A stretch of DNA of 64,000 bases from Nannochloropsis salina CCMP1776. Lineage: Eukaryota > Sar > Eustigmatophyceae > Eustigmatales > Monodopsidaceae. Position numbers and translations under genes: made by a program. The notes beneath the pieces were generated by a model. That model worked only from the letters and a program-made list of their open reading frames with translations, made no database searches and was not told where the DNA came from. Location of the stretch: NCBI GenBank assembly GCA_004565275.1, contig SDOX01000001.1, positions 62,001 through 126,000 of the forward strand, in the 5' to 3' direction. Each line of letters opens with the position of its first letter. The first letter of the stretch is position 1. Of the stretch, positions 8,575 to 21,300 are shown piece after piece.

Positions 8575-11500
8575 ATGGCCCCGCAAAAAGAGAATGAGCA
8601 GCCACTCCTGGGGGAGGCGAATGCCAAAGGCAAGAAGATGAGCAAGGTAAGGCCGAGCGAAGGTTTTGTTGGTAGGACTTTTCCTCCATTGCGTCCGCGT
8701 TGAAAATTGCTCGTGGATTATTCAGTAGAGCCGGTGAGAAGTGAGACATACGGCCGTAGTAAGGCAGGCGCGGAGAGCATAAATTGAGACGTATGAGTTT
8801 CTTTCCTGGCAATCACGTCAAATATTGATGTATTCATGAGTCAAGCATGTGTTCCAGCATGCATCAAGCTTGACTGCAAAGTATCTGTGTTTAAACTTGT
8901 TTTATTATACAAAGGACCGCACTCCCGTGTCGCTGTTTGTACGAAAGTGGCCCTTATCCTCTCGTTTGATTCAACGCCATTCATGAACGTACGATTCACA
9001 CATCAAGCGATGTTTCTCACATGTGCTTGGTTTTTTATTCACCCCTCGCCCCCATTGACATCCACTCCTTCTGGATACACAGGAGGCTGAGAAAGCTGCT
9101 GGAACGGCCCATGCGGATTACGTGCTCCTCTCCTTGGACGAGGTACGTTGATGGTGACGGCGGATCTAGAAAAAGAAATACGTTTGTTTCCTGGTTTGTC
9201 CCCGTGCGGATGGCTTGTTTGCACCAGTGGAGGATTGGGCAGCTTGGGCTCCAGGTCGGCGTCGTCCGTCCCGATCTAGTCGTCACGCGATGGGTTTAAG
9301 CCGTCATGGCGCCAGACAGCTTTCCACACCCATCCTTTGGTCAAGTATCCACTTTATCTCCCCGCTTCAATGACCTGTTGATGGACCCTTTTCCCTTTCT
9401 TGGACAGGAGAGCAAAGTCCCGGGGCCTGGCGGGGAGCACGATGGTGAGGCGGACAAGGCCAAGAAGGAGACGGTCCCCTTGCCTCCCGTTCCTCTGAAA
9501 ATGCTCTTCTACTTCGCCGACACGCTCGACGTCCTTCTCATGTGTATCGGGGGGCTGGCTGCCGCGGGTACGGGCTGCATCATGCCTATATTCGCCCTGA
9601 TCTTCAGCAACACGACGGACGCCATTAACACCGGCTCTGACGAGGAACGGAGGCACAATGCCACGAAATACTCTCTTTACTTCTTGGCCCTCGCCGGCGT
9701 CTCGATGGTATTGAACTTCATTCAGTCCTCTTGCCTAGCCACGGCGGCCGAACGGCAGGTGCGGAAAATGCGCGAAAGTTTTTTGAAGGCCGTGCTCCGG
9801 CAGGAAATTGGGTGGTTCGACGTGGGCAGCTCCGGAGAGCTGACCACACGGATAAAGGGCGATACCTTGCTGGTGCAGCAAGGCATCGGGGAGAAACTGG
9901 GCTTGGGCATCCAGTTCTTTGCGACCTTCGTGGCCGGCTTCGTGATTGGGTTTAGCAAAGGTATGCACTTGGTCAAGTTCTCTTTATCTGGTTCACGTCT
10001 CGGCGTCCTCCTTGCCCGGCGCCGGTCCCGTCCTCCCCTTTAACCTCTCTTTCCCTCCTTCTCTGCCCCCCTCCCCTCTCGCCAGGGTGGAAGCTTGCCT
10101 TGGTGATGTGCTCGGTCGTTCCCTTGCTGGGGGTCTCGGCCGCTTTTCTCTTCAGCTCCGTGGGCAAGCTGACCACGTTGGGTCAGAAGCTCTATGCAGA
10201 GGCGGGGAGTGTGGCAGAGCAGGCAATTTCCTCAATTAGGACCGTTGCGGCCTTTACCGGGGAAGAAAAGGAAGCCGACAAGTAAGAGAGGGGGCTAGAG
10301 TGGGAGGGGGGAAATGGTGCAAGAGTGTGACGTGGAAATGCCTGTGGAAAGGGAGAAGCGGAGTGCGGGAAAAAGTGGAAGGTAGCAGGGTTCTAGGAAG
10401 TGAACACAGCCTTGCCTGTGTGCTTTCCCCCCCCCATTTCACACAATTTCTTATCCGTTCGCCCTCCCCCCCCGTCCTCAACATCGGCTATAAGGTACTC
10501 GGCCAAGCTATTGAAAGCCCAGAGCGTGGGCGTCAAGAGCGGTCGAACGATCGCTCAGGGGCTAGGAACCGTCCTTTTTATCGTCTTTGCGTCCTACGGG
10601 CTGGGCATGTGGTTTGGGGCCAAGGAGATCGGTGAGGAGGGAGGGGGGGAGGAATAGGTGCGAATGAGCCGAGGAGATCAATATGTTTCGCGTGCCAGTG
10701 TTTTGCTAAAAGAGGCTTCCTTCTTCACGCCCTTTTCACCGGCGTTCCCTTTTATTTTTGACTTGCCCAGTCGACGACCACGAGGCCCATCCCGAATGTG
10801 TGGAAGCTGGGACCTGTCAGGTCACTGGCGGCGACGTCCTTGTCGTGTTTTGGTCGATCTTGTTCGCCTCCATGAGCATTGGGCAATGCGGCCCGCAACT
10901 CTCCGCCGTCGCCGAGGCGAAAGGGGCGGCCGCCAAGTTGATCGAAGTGGTGACGAGGACGCCGGCCATCGATAGTGAGGATAGTGGGGGACAGAAGCTG
11001 GATGCAGTCGAGGGTCGCGTGGCCTTCAGGGACGTGCATTTCACCTATCCGTCCCGCCCTGACGCGCCCATTTTCCAAGGCTTCTCCCTGTCGATCGCGG
11101 CAGGGCAGACGGTGGCCCTGGTCGGGTCGTCGGGTTCGGGGAAGAGCACCATTGTCAACCTCTTGGAACGCTTCTACGACCCTCAGCAAGGAGAAGTCAC
11201 AGTCGACGGAACGGAAATTCGAAATTTGAATTTGAAATTTTGGAGGAGCCAACTGGGGTTGGTCAGCCAGGAACCGACGTTGTTCGCCACCACCATCGCG
11301 CAGAATATTGCTTACGGCGCCGCCACCCGCAACCGCGAGATATGCGACAGAGAGAGCAAGGCCGAGGGGGGAGATAGCAGCGAAGCAGTGGACGGCGTGC
11401 CCATGTCTGCGATCGTAGAAGCGGCCAAAGCCGCCAACGCCCACGATTTCATCATGTCTTTCCCCGAGGGGTACCAGACGAGTGTGGGGGAGATGGGCGT

Positions 11501-14500
11501 GCAGCTGTCGGGGGGGCAGCGGCAGCGGATCTCCATCGCACGGGCCATCCTGAAGGACCCGGCTATCTTGCTTCTCGACGAGGCTACCAGTGCCTTGGAC
11601 TCTCAGTCCGAAAAGATTGGTGAGTATGTCGAGGTCACCCTTGGTGGAAGGAGTCAGCGGCGGGGGGAATGGGGCCTAGTGGGGAGGGCGATATCCCGCG
11701 TAGAGCCGGAGAGAGACAGCATCGCCCCAATGCCCTCCGATGAAGGATTGCCTCATGTTTATCCATCATCTCAACCCGAACTTTTCCCCCCTTCGCCTTT
11801 TCCTCTTTGCTCTCCACAGTCCAGGAGGCCTTGGACAAGCTGGTGGCCATGCGGCGTCGGACCACCATCATTGTCGCCCATCGGTACGTGCAGGATGATA
11901 TCTCCAGGCCGTGGAGGAGATGGTAGGAACATTGGATGGCGTCGCGCGTTTGTGGGCCTCCCTTTAATGTGGCCGCACTGGCTCTGTCTGTCTTCACTCT
12001 CGCCCTTCCTTTTTGATACACGGGAAGCGGAGGTTCCATGTCTCCCCTAAAGTCGTAGGGATCCCTGAGCCCTGTTTCGTAGAAAGAACTCGTCGCCCGC
12101 CTGACTTCTCCTCGGTTTCTCGACCCTTCCATTCCCTCGGTCCACAGACTCAGCACCATCCGTAACGCCGACGTGATTGTCGTGCTGAAGCATGGCGCGA
12201 TCGTCGAGCAAGGGACGCACGAGGGACTCATGGCGATCACAGACGGACACTACCGTTCCTTGGTGCGTCTGCAAACGATCCCTGGAGCGAGTGGAGGCGA
12301 AGAGCGCATGTCCCGGGCCTCCTCAGCAGCCTCCTTGGGATCCATGCGGAGCCGAGCCGCGTCCTCGAACAGCCTCAACGGTACTGCCCACGCTGTGCCC
12401 AAGGAGGCGAATGTCTCCGAGAACACGGGGGAGGCGGAAGCCTTGCTCATCTCGCCAAAACCCCGCCAGCAGGGTGCCGGAGGAAACCCGTCGATCGTCG
12501 TCAAAGGCAGGAACACGGGTACTGAAAATTTGCCCAAGGTAGAAAGTCGACGCCTGTGGGGTCTCTCCCGCCCTGAGTGGAAATGGGTCATGCTAGCTTT
12601 AATCATGGCCGTAGTGAACGGCTGCACCTTCCCCGCCTACTCCCTGTTGCTATCCAACATCGTCAGCTATTTGTACGACCCAGACACGCACGTTGTGCGT
12701 GAGAAGGGATATTTCTGGGCAGGTACGGGTTGTATCTCATAAAACATATATCATTCTCTCCTCTTGATGCGCTCCTCCCCCGTTTTTTGTCACAAAAACG
12801 ACGCGAATGCGCCTGGTCATCGTCTCTTCCTCCTCCTTCCCCCGGTGTTTTTCAATTTCCTACCGGGGCTTTCTCCCCTTTGGTTCCCTCCCCTCCCCAG
12901 GCATGTTTCCGATACTGGCTGCCGTAGTGGCGGTCGCGACTTTCACCCAGCTCCTGGCCTTCACCGTGATGGGGGAGCGGGTGACAACGCGACTCCGAGA
13001 CATGATGTTCCGGGCGACTTTGCGCCAAGACATTGCCTACTTTGACAACGAGGAGAACTCCACAGGTACGGCAGAGAGGACGGGAGGAGGGACACCTTCC
13101 AGCCCTGGCGTCAGGTGCGGGGCCGGGGCCGCGTCCGTCTTGTCGGACCCTTTCGTGATGACTTTTTCCTTTCTCCTATCCCGTCGAGAGCAGGGGCTAT
13201 AACGGCCCGGCTGGCAACGGAGATCACCCTGGTCAAGAACGTCACAGGTCAGAACCTGGGCCGTTCCGTCCAAAATTTGGTGACAATCTCGGCTGCTTTC
13301 ATCATCGCATTCGTCTTCGGTTCTTTGAAAATGTCGTTGGTCCTCTTGTGCATTTTGCCCTTGATGGTGGGAGGTTCCTTTGCCCAAATGAAGGCTTTGC
13401 GGCAAAACACGGACTTGTCCCAAGATCGAGTGGCATCTGCAGGCGCGGTTGCGGTGCAAGCAATTTCCGGCATTCGCACCGTGACAGCCTTTGGGATGAA
13501 CGCCAAGCTGCTCGCTCTGTACTCGCAGGCATTGCAACGGCCTATGATCCTGGGCATTCGGAGCGGCTTGTTGAAGGGCTTCACCCTGGGAGTCTCTCAA
13601 TTTATCTCCCTCTCCGCTTACGGCCTTTTGTTTTGGTATGGCTCCTCTTTGGTCCTTGAATCGCCCGCCGACGAGAGAGGTGCGGCGTTCCAGCATATGC
13701 TCCGGAGTCTGATGGCGGTAGGTGACCCATTTGCACTCGCAGGTTTCTTGGGATCCACGGCTCGTCCCACTCGTGTGCTTGCCTGCACGGCATGTTGGCC
13801 CCGTTTGAATCCCCACGATACCTGATTGATTCTGAACCTACAACCCCCCTCCCCTTTTTAAACCCTCTTTGGACATCCCCAGGTCACCATGTCTGCTCAG
13901 AGCGTGGGACAAAACACCTCCTTCCTGGGAGACCAAGCCGCAGCCAATTCGGCCGCCGCCCGCATTTTTGCCGTCGTGGACCGACGTCCCGACATTGATT
14001 CCTCCCAAGAGGGCAAAGGGGAGACCCTGGCAAAGGTGGAAGGCCGGCTCGAATTTCGACACGTGGATTTCACCTACCCGTCCCGGCCCGAGGCAAAAAT
14101 TTTCCACAGATTCAATTTGGTAGTGGAGGCGGGGACGACGGTAGCCTTGGTGGGGGCGAGCGGCTCAGGCAAAAGCACGGTAGTGCAGCTGGTGGAGCGG
14201 TATTACGACCCACAGCGAGGGACAGTGTGCCTGGACGGGAAGGACATCAAGGATTTGAATGTGCGGTGGCTGCGCCAGCACATTGGCCTGGTGTCTCAAG
14301 AGGTAAAGGCGATACGGAGGACCTCTTGTCCAGTTCCTAAGTCCCCTGCTTTACGCATGCTGTCATACCGCATGTCCTAGCTTTAAAATGATTTGGCTCG
14401 CGCGTTTCACCTTTTGGGGAGGAGTATATGAAGATCTGAAATCCTCGCTCTCGTTCTTTATTCTATCCCCGCCTCGGCAGCCCATCCTTTTCGTGGGTAC

Positions 14501-15243
14501 CATTGCAGAGAACATTGCCTATGGTCTTTCCTCCGCCTCGCGCGAGTCTGTCATAGCCGCAGCCAAAGCTGCCAACGCCCACGACTTCATCATGTCTTTT
14601 CCAGACGCTTACGACACGGAAGTGGGAGATCGGGGCGTGCAGTTGTCGGGGGGGCAGAAGCAGCGGATCTCCATCGCACGGGCCATCCTGAAGGACCCGG
14701 CTATCTTGCTTCTCGACGAGGCTACCAGTGCCTTGGACTCCGAGAGCGAGAAGATTGGTGAGTGTGAGGGGGGTGGGAAGAGGACAACAGATGGGACCTT
14801 GACGAGGCTATGTAGGTATGGGGACGGGCGATGTGGAGGGTAACGGCCGGCGCGGAGCCCTCACAGAGATATTCAATCTTACGCCGGGCTATTCGATTTT
14901 CTTGCATTTGTTGGGCAATGCGACTGCCTACATTCTACAGTGCAACAAGCGTTGGACAATTTAATGCAGAGCAAAAAGCGCACGACCATCGTGGTGGCGC
15001 ACAGGTAGGATAATGACCATCTAGCCCACCCTCTGAACCTTGGTCCCTGCCTGTCCCTCCGTGCGCCCCGCATGTGCTCCTGTTCACGAGCTGTCCATTC
15101 TTTTTACCAGGCTCTCTACCATCCGAAACGCGGACGTCATCTGCGTAGTGTCGGCCGGGCGGATTATTGAGCAGGGCACGCACGACGAATTGATCGCGCA
15201 GCCCGACAGCCAATATTCTTTGTTGTGCCGAATGTCGACCTAA
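8575..15243 (+). CDS. ABCB/MDR-type full ABC transporter
   Basis: Fourteen coding exons: 8575-8646, 9083-9142, 9408-9960, 10086-10281, 10495-10631, 10771-11619, 11820-11883, 12148-12722, 12901-13065, 13194-13717, 13883-14302, 14481-14757, 14941-15004 and 15111-15243. All phases close, giving about 1362 residues. The order is TMD1-NBD1-linker-TMD2-NBD2, as in P-glycoprotein. NBD1 has Walker [10 protein letters not shown], signature LSGGQRQR, Walker [13 protein letters not shown] and H-loop IIVAHRLSTI. NBD2 has [29 protein letters not shown] and IVVAHRLSTI, so both ATP sites look active. The linker after NBD1 is rich in Ser and Arg ([18 protein letters not shown]), typical of kinase-regulated linkers. 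The family exports hydrophobic compounds or lipids; the substrate here is unknown. The two halves share intron positions after SEKI and inside AHR. Confidence 0.95.
11522..11602 (+). repeat. 81-bp exact repeat in NBD1 (copy A)
   Basis: Identical to 14660-14740. It codes for the segment from just after the signature motif to Walker B and the D-loop. The match includes every third codon position. Confidence 0.95.
14660..14740 (+). repeat. 81-bp exact repeat in NBD2 (copy B)
   Basis: Second copy of the 81-bp block, 3.1 kb from copy A. The flanks (TCGGGGGGGCAG before it, AAGATTGGTGAGT after it) are also shared apart from a few changes. Confidence 0.95.
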
Positions 15244-15856
15244 ATGACATGTAGGACGGCGAGAAACTAAATTTGAGAGAGTTGATGGAATTGAGGGAAC
15301 CGATCCAAAGACAGCTCGTCCAAATGGAGATAACACATACCAGACCTGAGAGATGCGAGGAAAAAAGGTCAAGAAAAGGCAAATCTTGTATCCCGCTGCC
15401 TTTGTAGCTTTTTTAAGACGCGGTCATGTACACGATATGCTTCCCAGAAACTGCATTGATCGAGGAGTCTCTTGCCTATGGGGGTCGCAAATTTATGGTG
15501 GTGTAAGCGGGACGATCAATAACGAGACCATCGGGGTCTGTATCCAAATCATACATCAGCTGACCTGTGCGACTGAAAATTGACGAGCGCGTACATAGCA
15601 TGGCAGTGTTAGGTTTCAAAAAAATCGATTGCATCGGGAAAAATGTAGTTCTTTCGGGGCTCTCACGGCCAATCATCTTTTGCCTCCCCCTCGTGCCTCT
15701 TCTCGTCGCTTACAATGGCGCCGTTCTCCTCCCCTCACCCCGCCCTACACCATCATGCATGTGTCGTCTAATGGGAACTAACCAATTTCTTTGCCCCTAT
15801 TCACATGATCCCTCTTATCTCTTCACACGAGTCCCCGCCTTCCCTATCGTGTGCCA
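15244..15856. other. Convergent intergenic region
   Basis: 613 bases between the 3' ends of the ABC transporter and the Dsc3-type gene. It holds both 3' UTRs. No coding or RNA gene signal seen. Confidence 0.5.
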
Positions 15857-17411
15857 TCATTGCCCTACCCCTGTTCCGTGGATTGGCGTGCCCCTCTCGC
15901 CCACGCCTCCCGCTGGTCCGCCATCCACGCCCGCGCCTCCAAATCCCGGGGGGAAGTCACTCCCTTCCTCCCCTCCTTCCCCCGTCTCTCCCTCCATTTC
16001 TGCGCGTCGGATGATATTCCAGCCGAGGGAACAGGAGACACCCAGGATGATGCCCATCTTCTGCGTGTGGGTTTGAGGAACGTTCCAGAGCCAGAACAGG
16101 GAAATAAATCCCAGCGCAAACCCCTACGGGAGAATAGGAAGAGAAGTAAGACAAAGTTTGAGCGGCAACGCTCGAAGAAAGGAAAGACAAAGCATTCTTA
16201 TGCAACCCCGCAACCCCCCCCCCCTTGTGAGCCCAGAGCATACGAACCATGATAAACCCATAAAGAAAGTCGCGGGAGGTGCCTGTGCCCATTTCCAGAC
16301 CCCGTCCGTCCTCCATCCCTCCTCTTCTAGCAGCAAATACAGCCCGCGTGGCCACCACTCTGTTCGTGTTCAGGGCAAATTCGCTCTCCTCCCCCTGCCG
16401 CCCCATCCACTCGTCTTCCATCCGGAGCCGCCTTTCCTCGACTGTCTCCGCGTCCGGCCCTTCCTCGGCTTCCCGGCTGGCCGCGTACGCCACCACTTGG
16501 GCGTTGAAATAAGAACGCAAAGCAGCCACTTCCTGTATGGAGAATCCATGCGTGCGCAACCGGTCGAAGCCCCGCCGTTGCGCAGGATCATCGTTTACAT
16601 CCGGATATTCAACCTCACCTGACCCTGCCCCCCTTTCCAGGTCGACTCGGATGTGTGCCCGGGGTGGCTGGTCCGAAAACACACAATGCACAACCGCCCG
16701 GTCCGAGATGCGGAACGACTCCAAGGAGGCCGTGTCTGGCGTCAGTAATTTACCCTGCGTGATGAGGCGCAAAAATTTCCCTTCCGCTCCGGGCAGGGAG
16801 CGACTGAGCTTGGATTTGAGCTCGGAAACGGTCAAGCAGGAAGCATCCACTTCCACCAGATGCTCTTTGGAGTCCAGCGTCTTGATGCGAAGGGATATCA
16901 GCTTCTCTGACCCCGGCGTGCCGCCATTTAGTATGGTGGAGTCAAGTTGAGAGGTGCCATCATGGCAGGTGATACTTGACTTTGCGTGTATCAAGACGTC
17001 CGCGGGGAGTTCCCTGACAGTGGCAACTCCAGGGGTGGATCGAGGGCCGGAGGCTACGAACTGGGCGGATGGGAGGCCTGGTGACGATTGAGTAGGGGGT
17101 GGCAAGGGTGGTGGTGATGAGGAAGGAGGGGGCGTACCACGCACTCTGGTCCCAGACGTTCTTATACACGCATCGCTCTCCGTAGTACTAGTGTTGTTGC
17201 TACTGGTTGTGCTACTGCTCACACTGGTGCTCCCATTTCTTCTGCTGCTCTTGTTCAATGCGGGGGCGGTACTGCTGCTTCCGGTTACCCGTCCTAATAA
17301 TAGGCCCGTTTCACTCGAGTCCGACTCATCCGAAGCCCCACTATTGGGCGTACGAGGTGTAGTTGTAGTGTTCCCACCTCTCGGGTTGAGCGGGTCAGTG
17401 ACTTCAGACAT
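15857..17411 (-). CDS. DSC3: Dsc3-type ubiquitin-like membrane protein (DUF2407)
   Basis: Two exons, 17411-16248 and 16123-15857, give 476 residues. The first 150 residues are Ser/Thr-rich. A ubiquitin-like fold spans about 172-250 (ISLRIKTLDSKEHLVEVDAS to SDRAVVHCVFSDQ). The DUF2407 C-terminal motif RRGFDRLRTHGFSIQEVAALR follows at about 277-300. Splicing joins DFLYGFIM to GFALGFISLFWLW, making the first of two membrane segments; the second starts at MGIILGVSCSLGW. This order (UBL, DUF2407-C, two spans with an LGF pattern) is that of Dsc3, a subunit of the fungal Dsc/Tul1 Golgi-endosome E3 ligase that degrades misplaced membrane proteins. The donor is GTTCGT and the acceptor CGTAG; unspliced reading would lose the membrane segments. 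The tail is Gly-rich. Confidence 0.85.
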
Positions 17412-18304
17412 GGAAAGCGTTGTTTCTCCTACTCTCTGTGCAAACTGAAACCCCGAGAGATGACGTGCCAGCTATAAGACAGGCTAGCCGCCTTGGCTGC
17501 ACGCGCAACAGAATCCGAGGCGCTCAGCGCCGCGGCCTGTGTGTCGATGTGTACAGGAAAATATGTGTCGGATGTAGAAAAAGGGAATTTCGATTCTGGG
17601 GTATTAAGATTTGTCCCCAAAGAAAGTACGCGCAAGCACAATGTACGACACGTCCTGGTATTTCAAAGTACTTGCCGCGAAAGCCACGGTCATCGATGCC
17701 CATCACCACTTCACCCGCACTTCCTCCTCCACATTCCACTGTCATCTTAATCGATACCTGTCCACACCTTGTGCCGCGGGCGTGCGCCCATTAATAAGAG
17801 TACCCCTTTTGACCTGGAGGATCCCCCTCACTTGCCGTTGCGCTCGCCCTCCCTTGACTTGAAGCCAGCCATGACGGGGTGGAAGTACGGTCCCATCTGT
17901 TAACATGGCTTTTGACATTTTCGGATCCTTTGGCACACAAACAATCATACACAGACTATGGAGGGTAGTTGGGGCCTTTTGTTCGGCTACAACTTCCTTT
18001 CATGGTTGTAAATGCCTGGGCGTAAGCGAGGCGAAAGCAGGGGCTTCCGAACAGGACCTTTCCCAGGTGTGCACACAGGGGTACTGGGTCGAATTCAAAC
18101 ATGCATCTGTATATAATGCTAGCTGCAGCATCCAGTGCCGATGAATGGGAGGTAGGTTATGCTTGATGGGCAATGCATGCGCAAAGAGGAGGGTGGGTAT
18201 CTAGTGCTCCTCAATGCTTTCTTCGATAAAAACATTCACTTTGACGATATACCTCGTTTGCTTCCCATTCATGGTGGACATTTTACCTCATTGCGTCTAC
18301 TCAG
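17412..18304. other. Divergent region, Dsc3 / unknown gene
   Basis: 893 bases. The first exon and start codon of the unknown plus-strand gene probably lie here (several donors such as GGGAG|GTAGGT near 18150), but I could not fix them. No RNA gene seen. Confidence 0.4.
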
Positions 18305-21300
18305 ACCGTTGCAGAAGCATGCGTCGCGGACTTGAGGGGTAATGTCAGACATGTTGCCCGTCGTCTGGTAGCAGCTGCTCCCAAGCCGCCCTTTTTGGAT
18401 AAGAAAGGAGACAAATTCCCAAATGCATCGCAAAAAAGGCCCGAAACGGCACAGGATCACTGCAAGGATACTGGGTATGTGGGAAATGAAGGTGGGAGAG
18501 AGAATGGAGATGGAGGGCAGGCCCAAAGCGCGTGCTCGTCCCGGGGGCTTCGTGGTAGCTATGCGGCTGACGAGTATATGTTCAACTACCTGATCGTGCG
18601 GGCGCCAAGGTCCTGGACACCCCCAGCACCACACGCCTTTGCTTCCCAGTGCTGTCCCTCGTGGCCGGGGGAGATGGCCTTGTTGGTTTTATGCCTGGTG
18701 GACCGAGACTCGCCGGTCGCGCAAAGTTTTGAATTCTTGGAGGGCTTGGGAGCCAGGGCGCTGGGAAGCCTGCGACGAAGCCACAGCAGCACGTGCGATG
18801 AAAAGAAGTTGGAAACGGCCACCAAGGCCGTTTCTCAGCTCTCCCCTCTCCAGGAAGACCTTTCGGGTGCAGGTCGCTGGCCACGCACGCTCTCCAGGCT
18901 CCATACTTCCTCCCTCGCTGCCCTCCGGGACTACTACCACGGCTGCAACCAAGCCTACACCGTCTTCCCCTTCTCTGCCTCCGCGCCTCTCTCCCATGCC
19001 ACCCTCCTCCCTCCAGCGCAGTCTTCTCCTTCCATATCCATCACGGCGCCTCCCCCCCCCCTTCTTCCCCGCCTCTCCCCGGAACCCCTCACCATCCCTG
19101 CCTCTTCCTCCACCTCGCCCTCCACCTCGCCCTCCACCTTTTCCTCCCTCCGACCTCGCTCGTGGGGCCCATCGGTCTCCACAGGCAAAGTCCACCTCCC
19201 TCCGTCCGCCCCCCCCGCCGCGCCCTTCGACGCCTCCGGGAGCGCTGGATGGCCCTTTACGCCCATCAACCCCACTCCTCCTTCCCTCCCTGCCTCCCTC
19301 CCTTCCTCCCCTCTCCAGAACATGCCTACAGACCCGAGAGGGAAGCTTCCTCTTGGAAGTGAGGACGGCTTCCTAGGACGGAGCGGCGACACGGCCCCTC
19401 TCCTCGCGCCTCCTCCCAACGACAACCGCCGACGGGCGTTCCGCGGTATCGCCAGCCTCAGCACCACTTGCCCTCCTTCCCGTTCCCCACTCTCCGCTCC
19501 CTCCTTCTCCCCGGATGCCCTGGACTCGGGCTTCTCACAGCTTTCCTTGGGAACAGGCTCCGGTCGGCACAGCACCGGTAACGGCCTCCGCTCCTCCCTT
19601 CCCTCCCCCACTTCCCGGCAGAACTACGCTCGCCCGCTACCTCCCTTGCCGCCTTCGGGTTCCATCGAGGGCCTTCAAGTCAGCTGGTGTTGGCGAGAAA
19701 ATGGAATGGTGGGAAGGCAGGGAGGAAGGGAGGGCGGGGGGGGAGGAGGGGGTTGGGGAGGGGGGGACCCTCTTTCCCTTGTCGCCCTGCCCGCTTGAGG
19801 GTGGCTCCTCGTCTTCCTTCCCTACTCCTCAGCATGACTGGACCCCTACCCCCCTGTCCTCGTCCGTGGATGGGAAGGACCCTGCGCTGGAGCCCCGGCC
19901 TCCGCGTGAAAGCTCTTGGGGGAAGGGAAGTCTGCAAAAAATGCGCGAACCCCCCCTGCCGGTCCCTCCGGTCATGCAAATGGAAGCGGAAGGCCGTTTG
20001 CAGATGACGGGAGGAAGTGAAGGGAGGAAAAAGTCCCTCGAAGCCAGAAATAAGCATATCGATCCACCTGCATGCTCCGTCCGGGAGCCCCTCCCCCCTC
20101 TCCCTTCCCCCTTCCCTCCCCCCTCCCCCGCCCCCTCCAACCCCCCCCCCGCAATGCCTGCCTCCTCCTTCCCATGGACTACTCGGGCATGCTCGATGAG
20201 CTCCCCGCTTCTTCCACGGCCCCCCCGCGCCACCAGCGAGAAATTCCTCCTCAGCCGGATTGACGGGCGGAGCAGACTGACCTTGCAAGCGCGGGTGCAC
20301 AAGGCGGCCACCCCGGACATGTTTCTGACCCTCCTGCACCGATCCCAATCGTTCTTGAACTGCCTCCATCTCCCTCCTCCTGCTGCCGTCGATGTCCCCC
20401 AGGCCTGGAAAGACGCCCAACGGGAAACTGTCGTCTTGAACGGTCGGTCTTTTTCCGGGGATCCCTCCGGACTGCAGTCCGAAATGCACCGACTGGTCGC
20501 CCCCTTGGTGGTGGATTCGGAAACCGCCACGTTGCTCTGTCAAGACATTTTACGGGCATCCTCTAGGACGGCGTCAGGAGGTGAGCAGGGGTTCGGGCTT
20601 CTCACGGCGTGCGACGGTGTGAGGTGGAGCAGGCGGGGGAGCTGACAGAGGCAAGAAAACTTGCCTCCTAGTGTATATCTATGACCACCCCCTTCCTATC
20701 TTGGGCTTGAGCGACCGAGTTCCTGTTCTTTAACGGCAGACTAAGCCTTCAAGGACTGTCCCTGAAAGATTTTCCACGCGCTTGGTGTCTACGCTGACCA
20801 CCAACCTCCCTCCCTCCTTCCTTTCCTCCCTCCTTCCTTCCCCAGGCGATTCCTACGTCATTACCACGAGCCTTCTGGTACGGCCAGGCAACCTTTTGAC
20901 TCCCGCAACGGCCGCTTCTTCCATCCCCATTTCTATCCATATCGGTGCGGAGGAAGGGGTTGTCGACATTGCTGCCTACAATAGCTACGTATTGCACTGG
21001 GACATGCTGGAGGACGGAGGGGGGGAAGCCGGGAAGGAGGAGAGGAAGGAGGCCAGAAATCCAAATGAGTGGGGCCTTCCAATGTGGCAATCCTATATAG
21101 ACGGAGGACGGGAAGGGACAAGTACGAGGAAAAAAATGGGAGGGTTCTTGACGCAGATGCTGCAGGCGTCGGGAGGTAACGGTTTTCAACGGCATGTTCA
21201 TCCGCGCCGTTATTTTCAGGACGGTGGGAAAGGGCCCGGGGAGGGTGTAGGGACGAGGGAGGAATGTACAGGAACTGAAGATGCTGAAAAGGAAAAGGAG

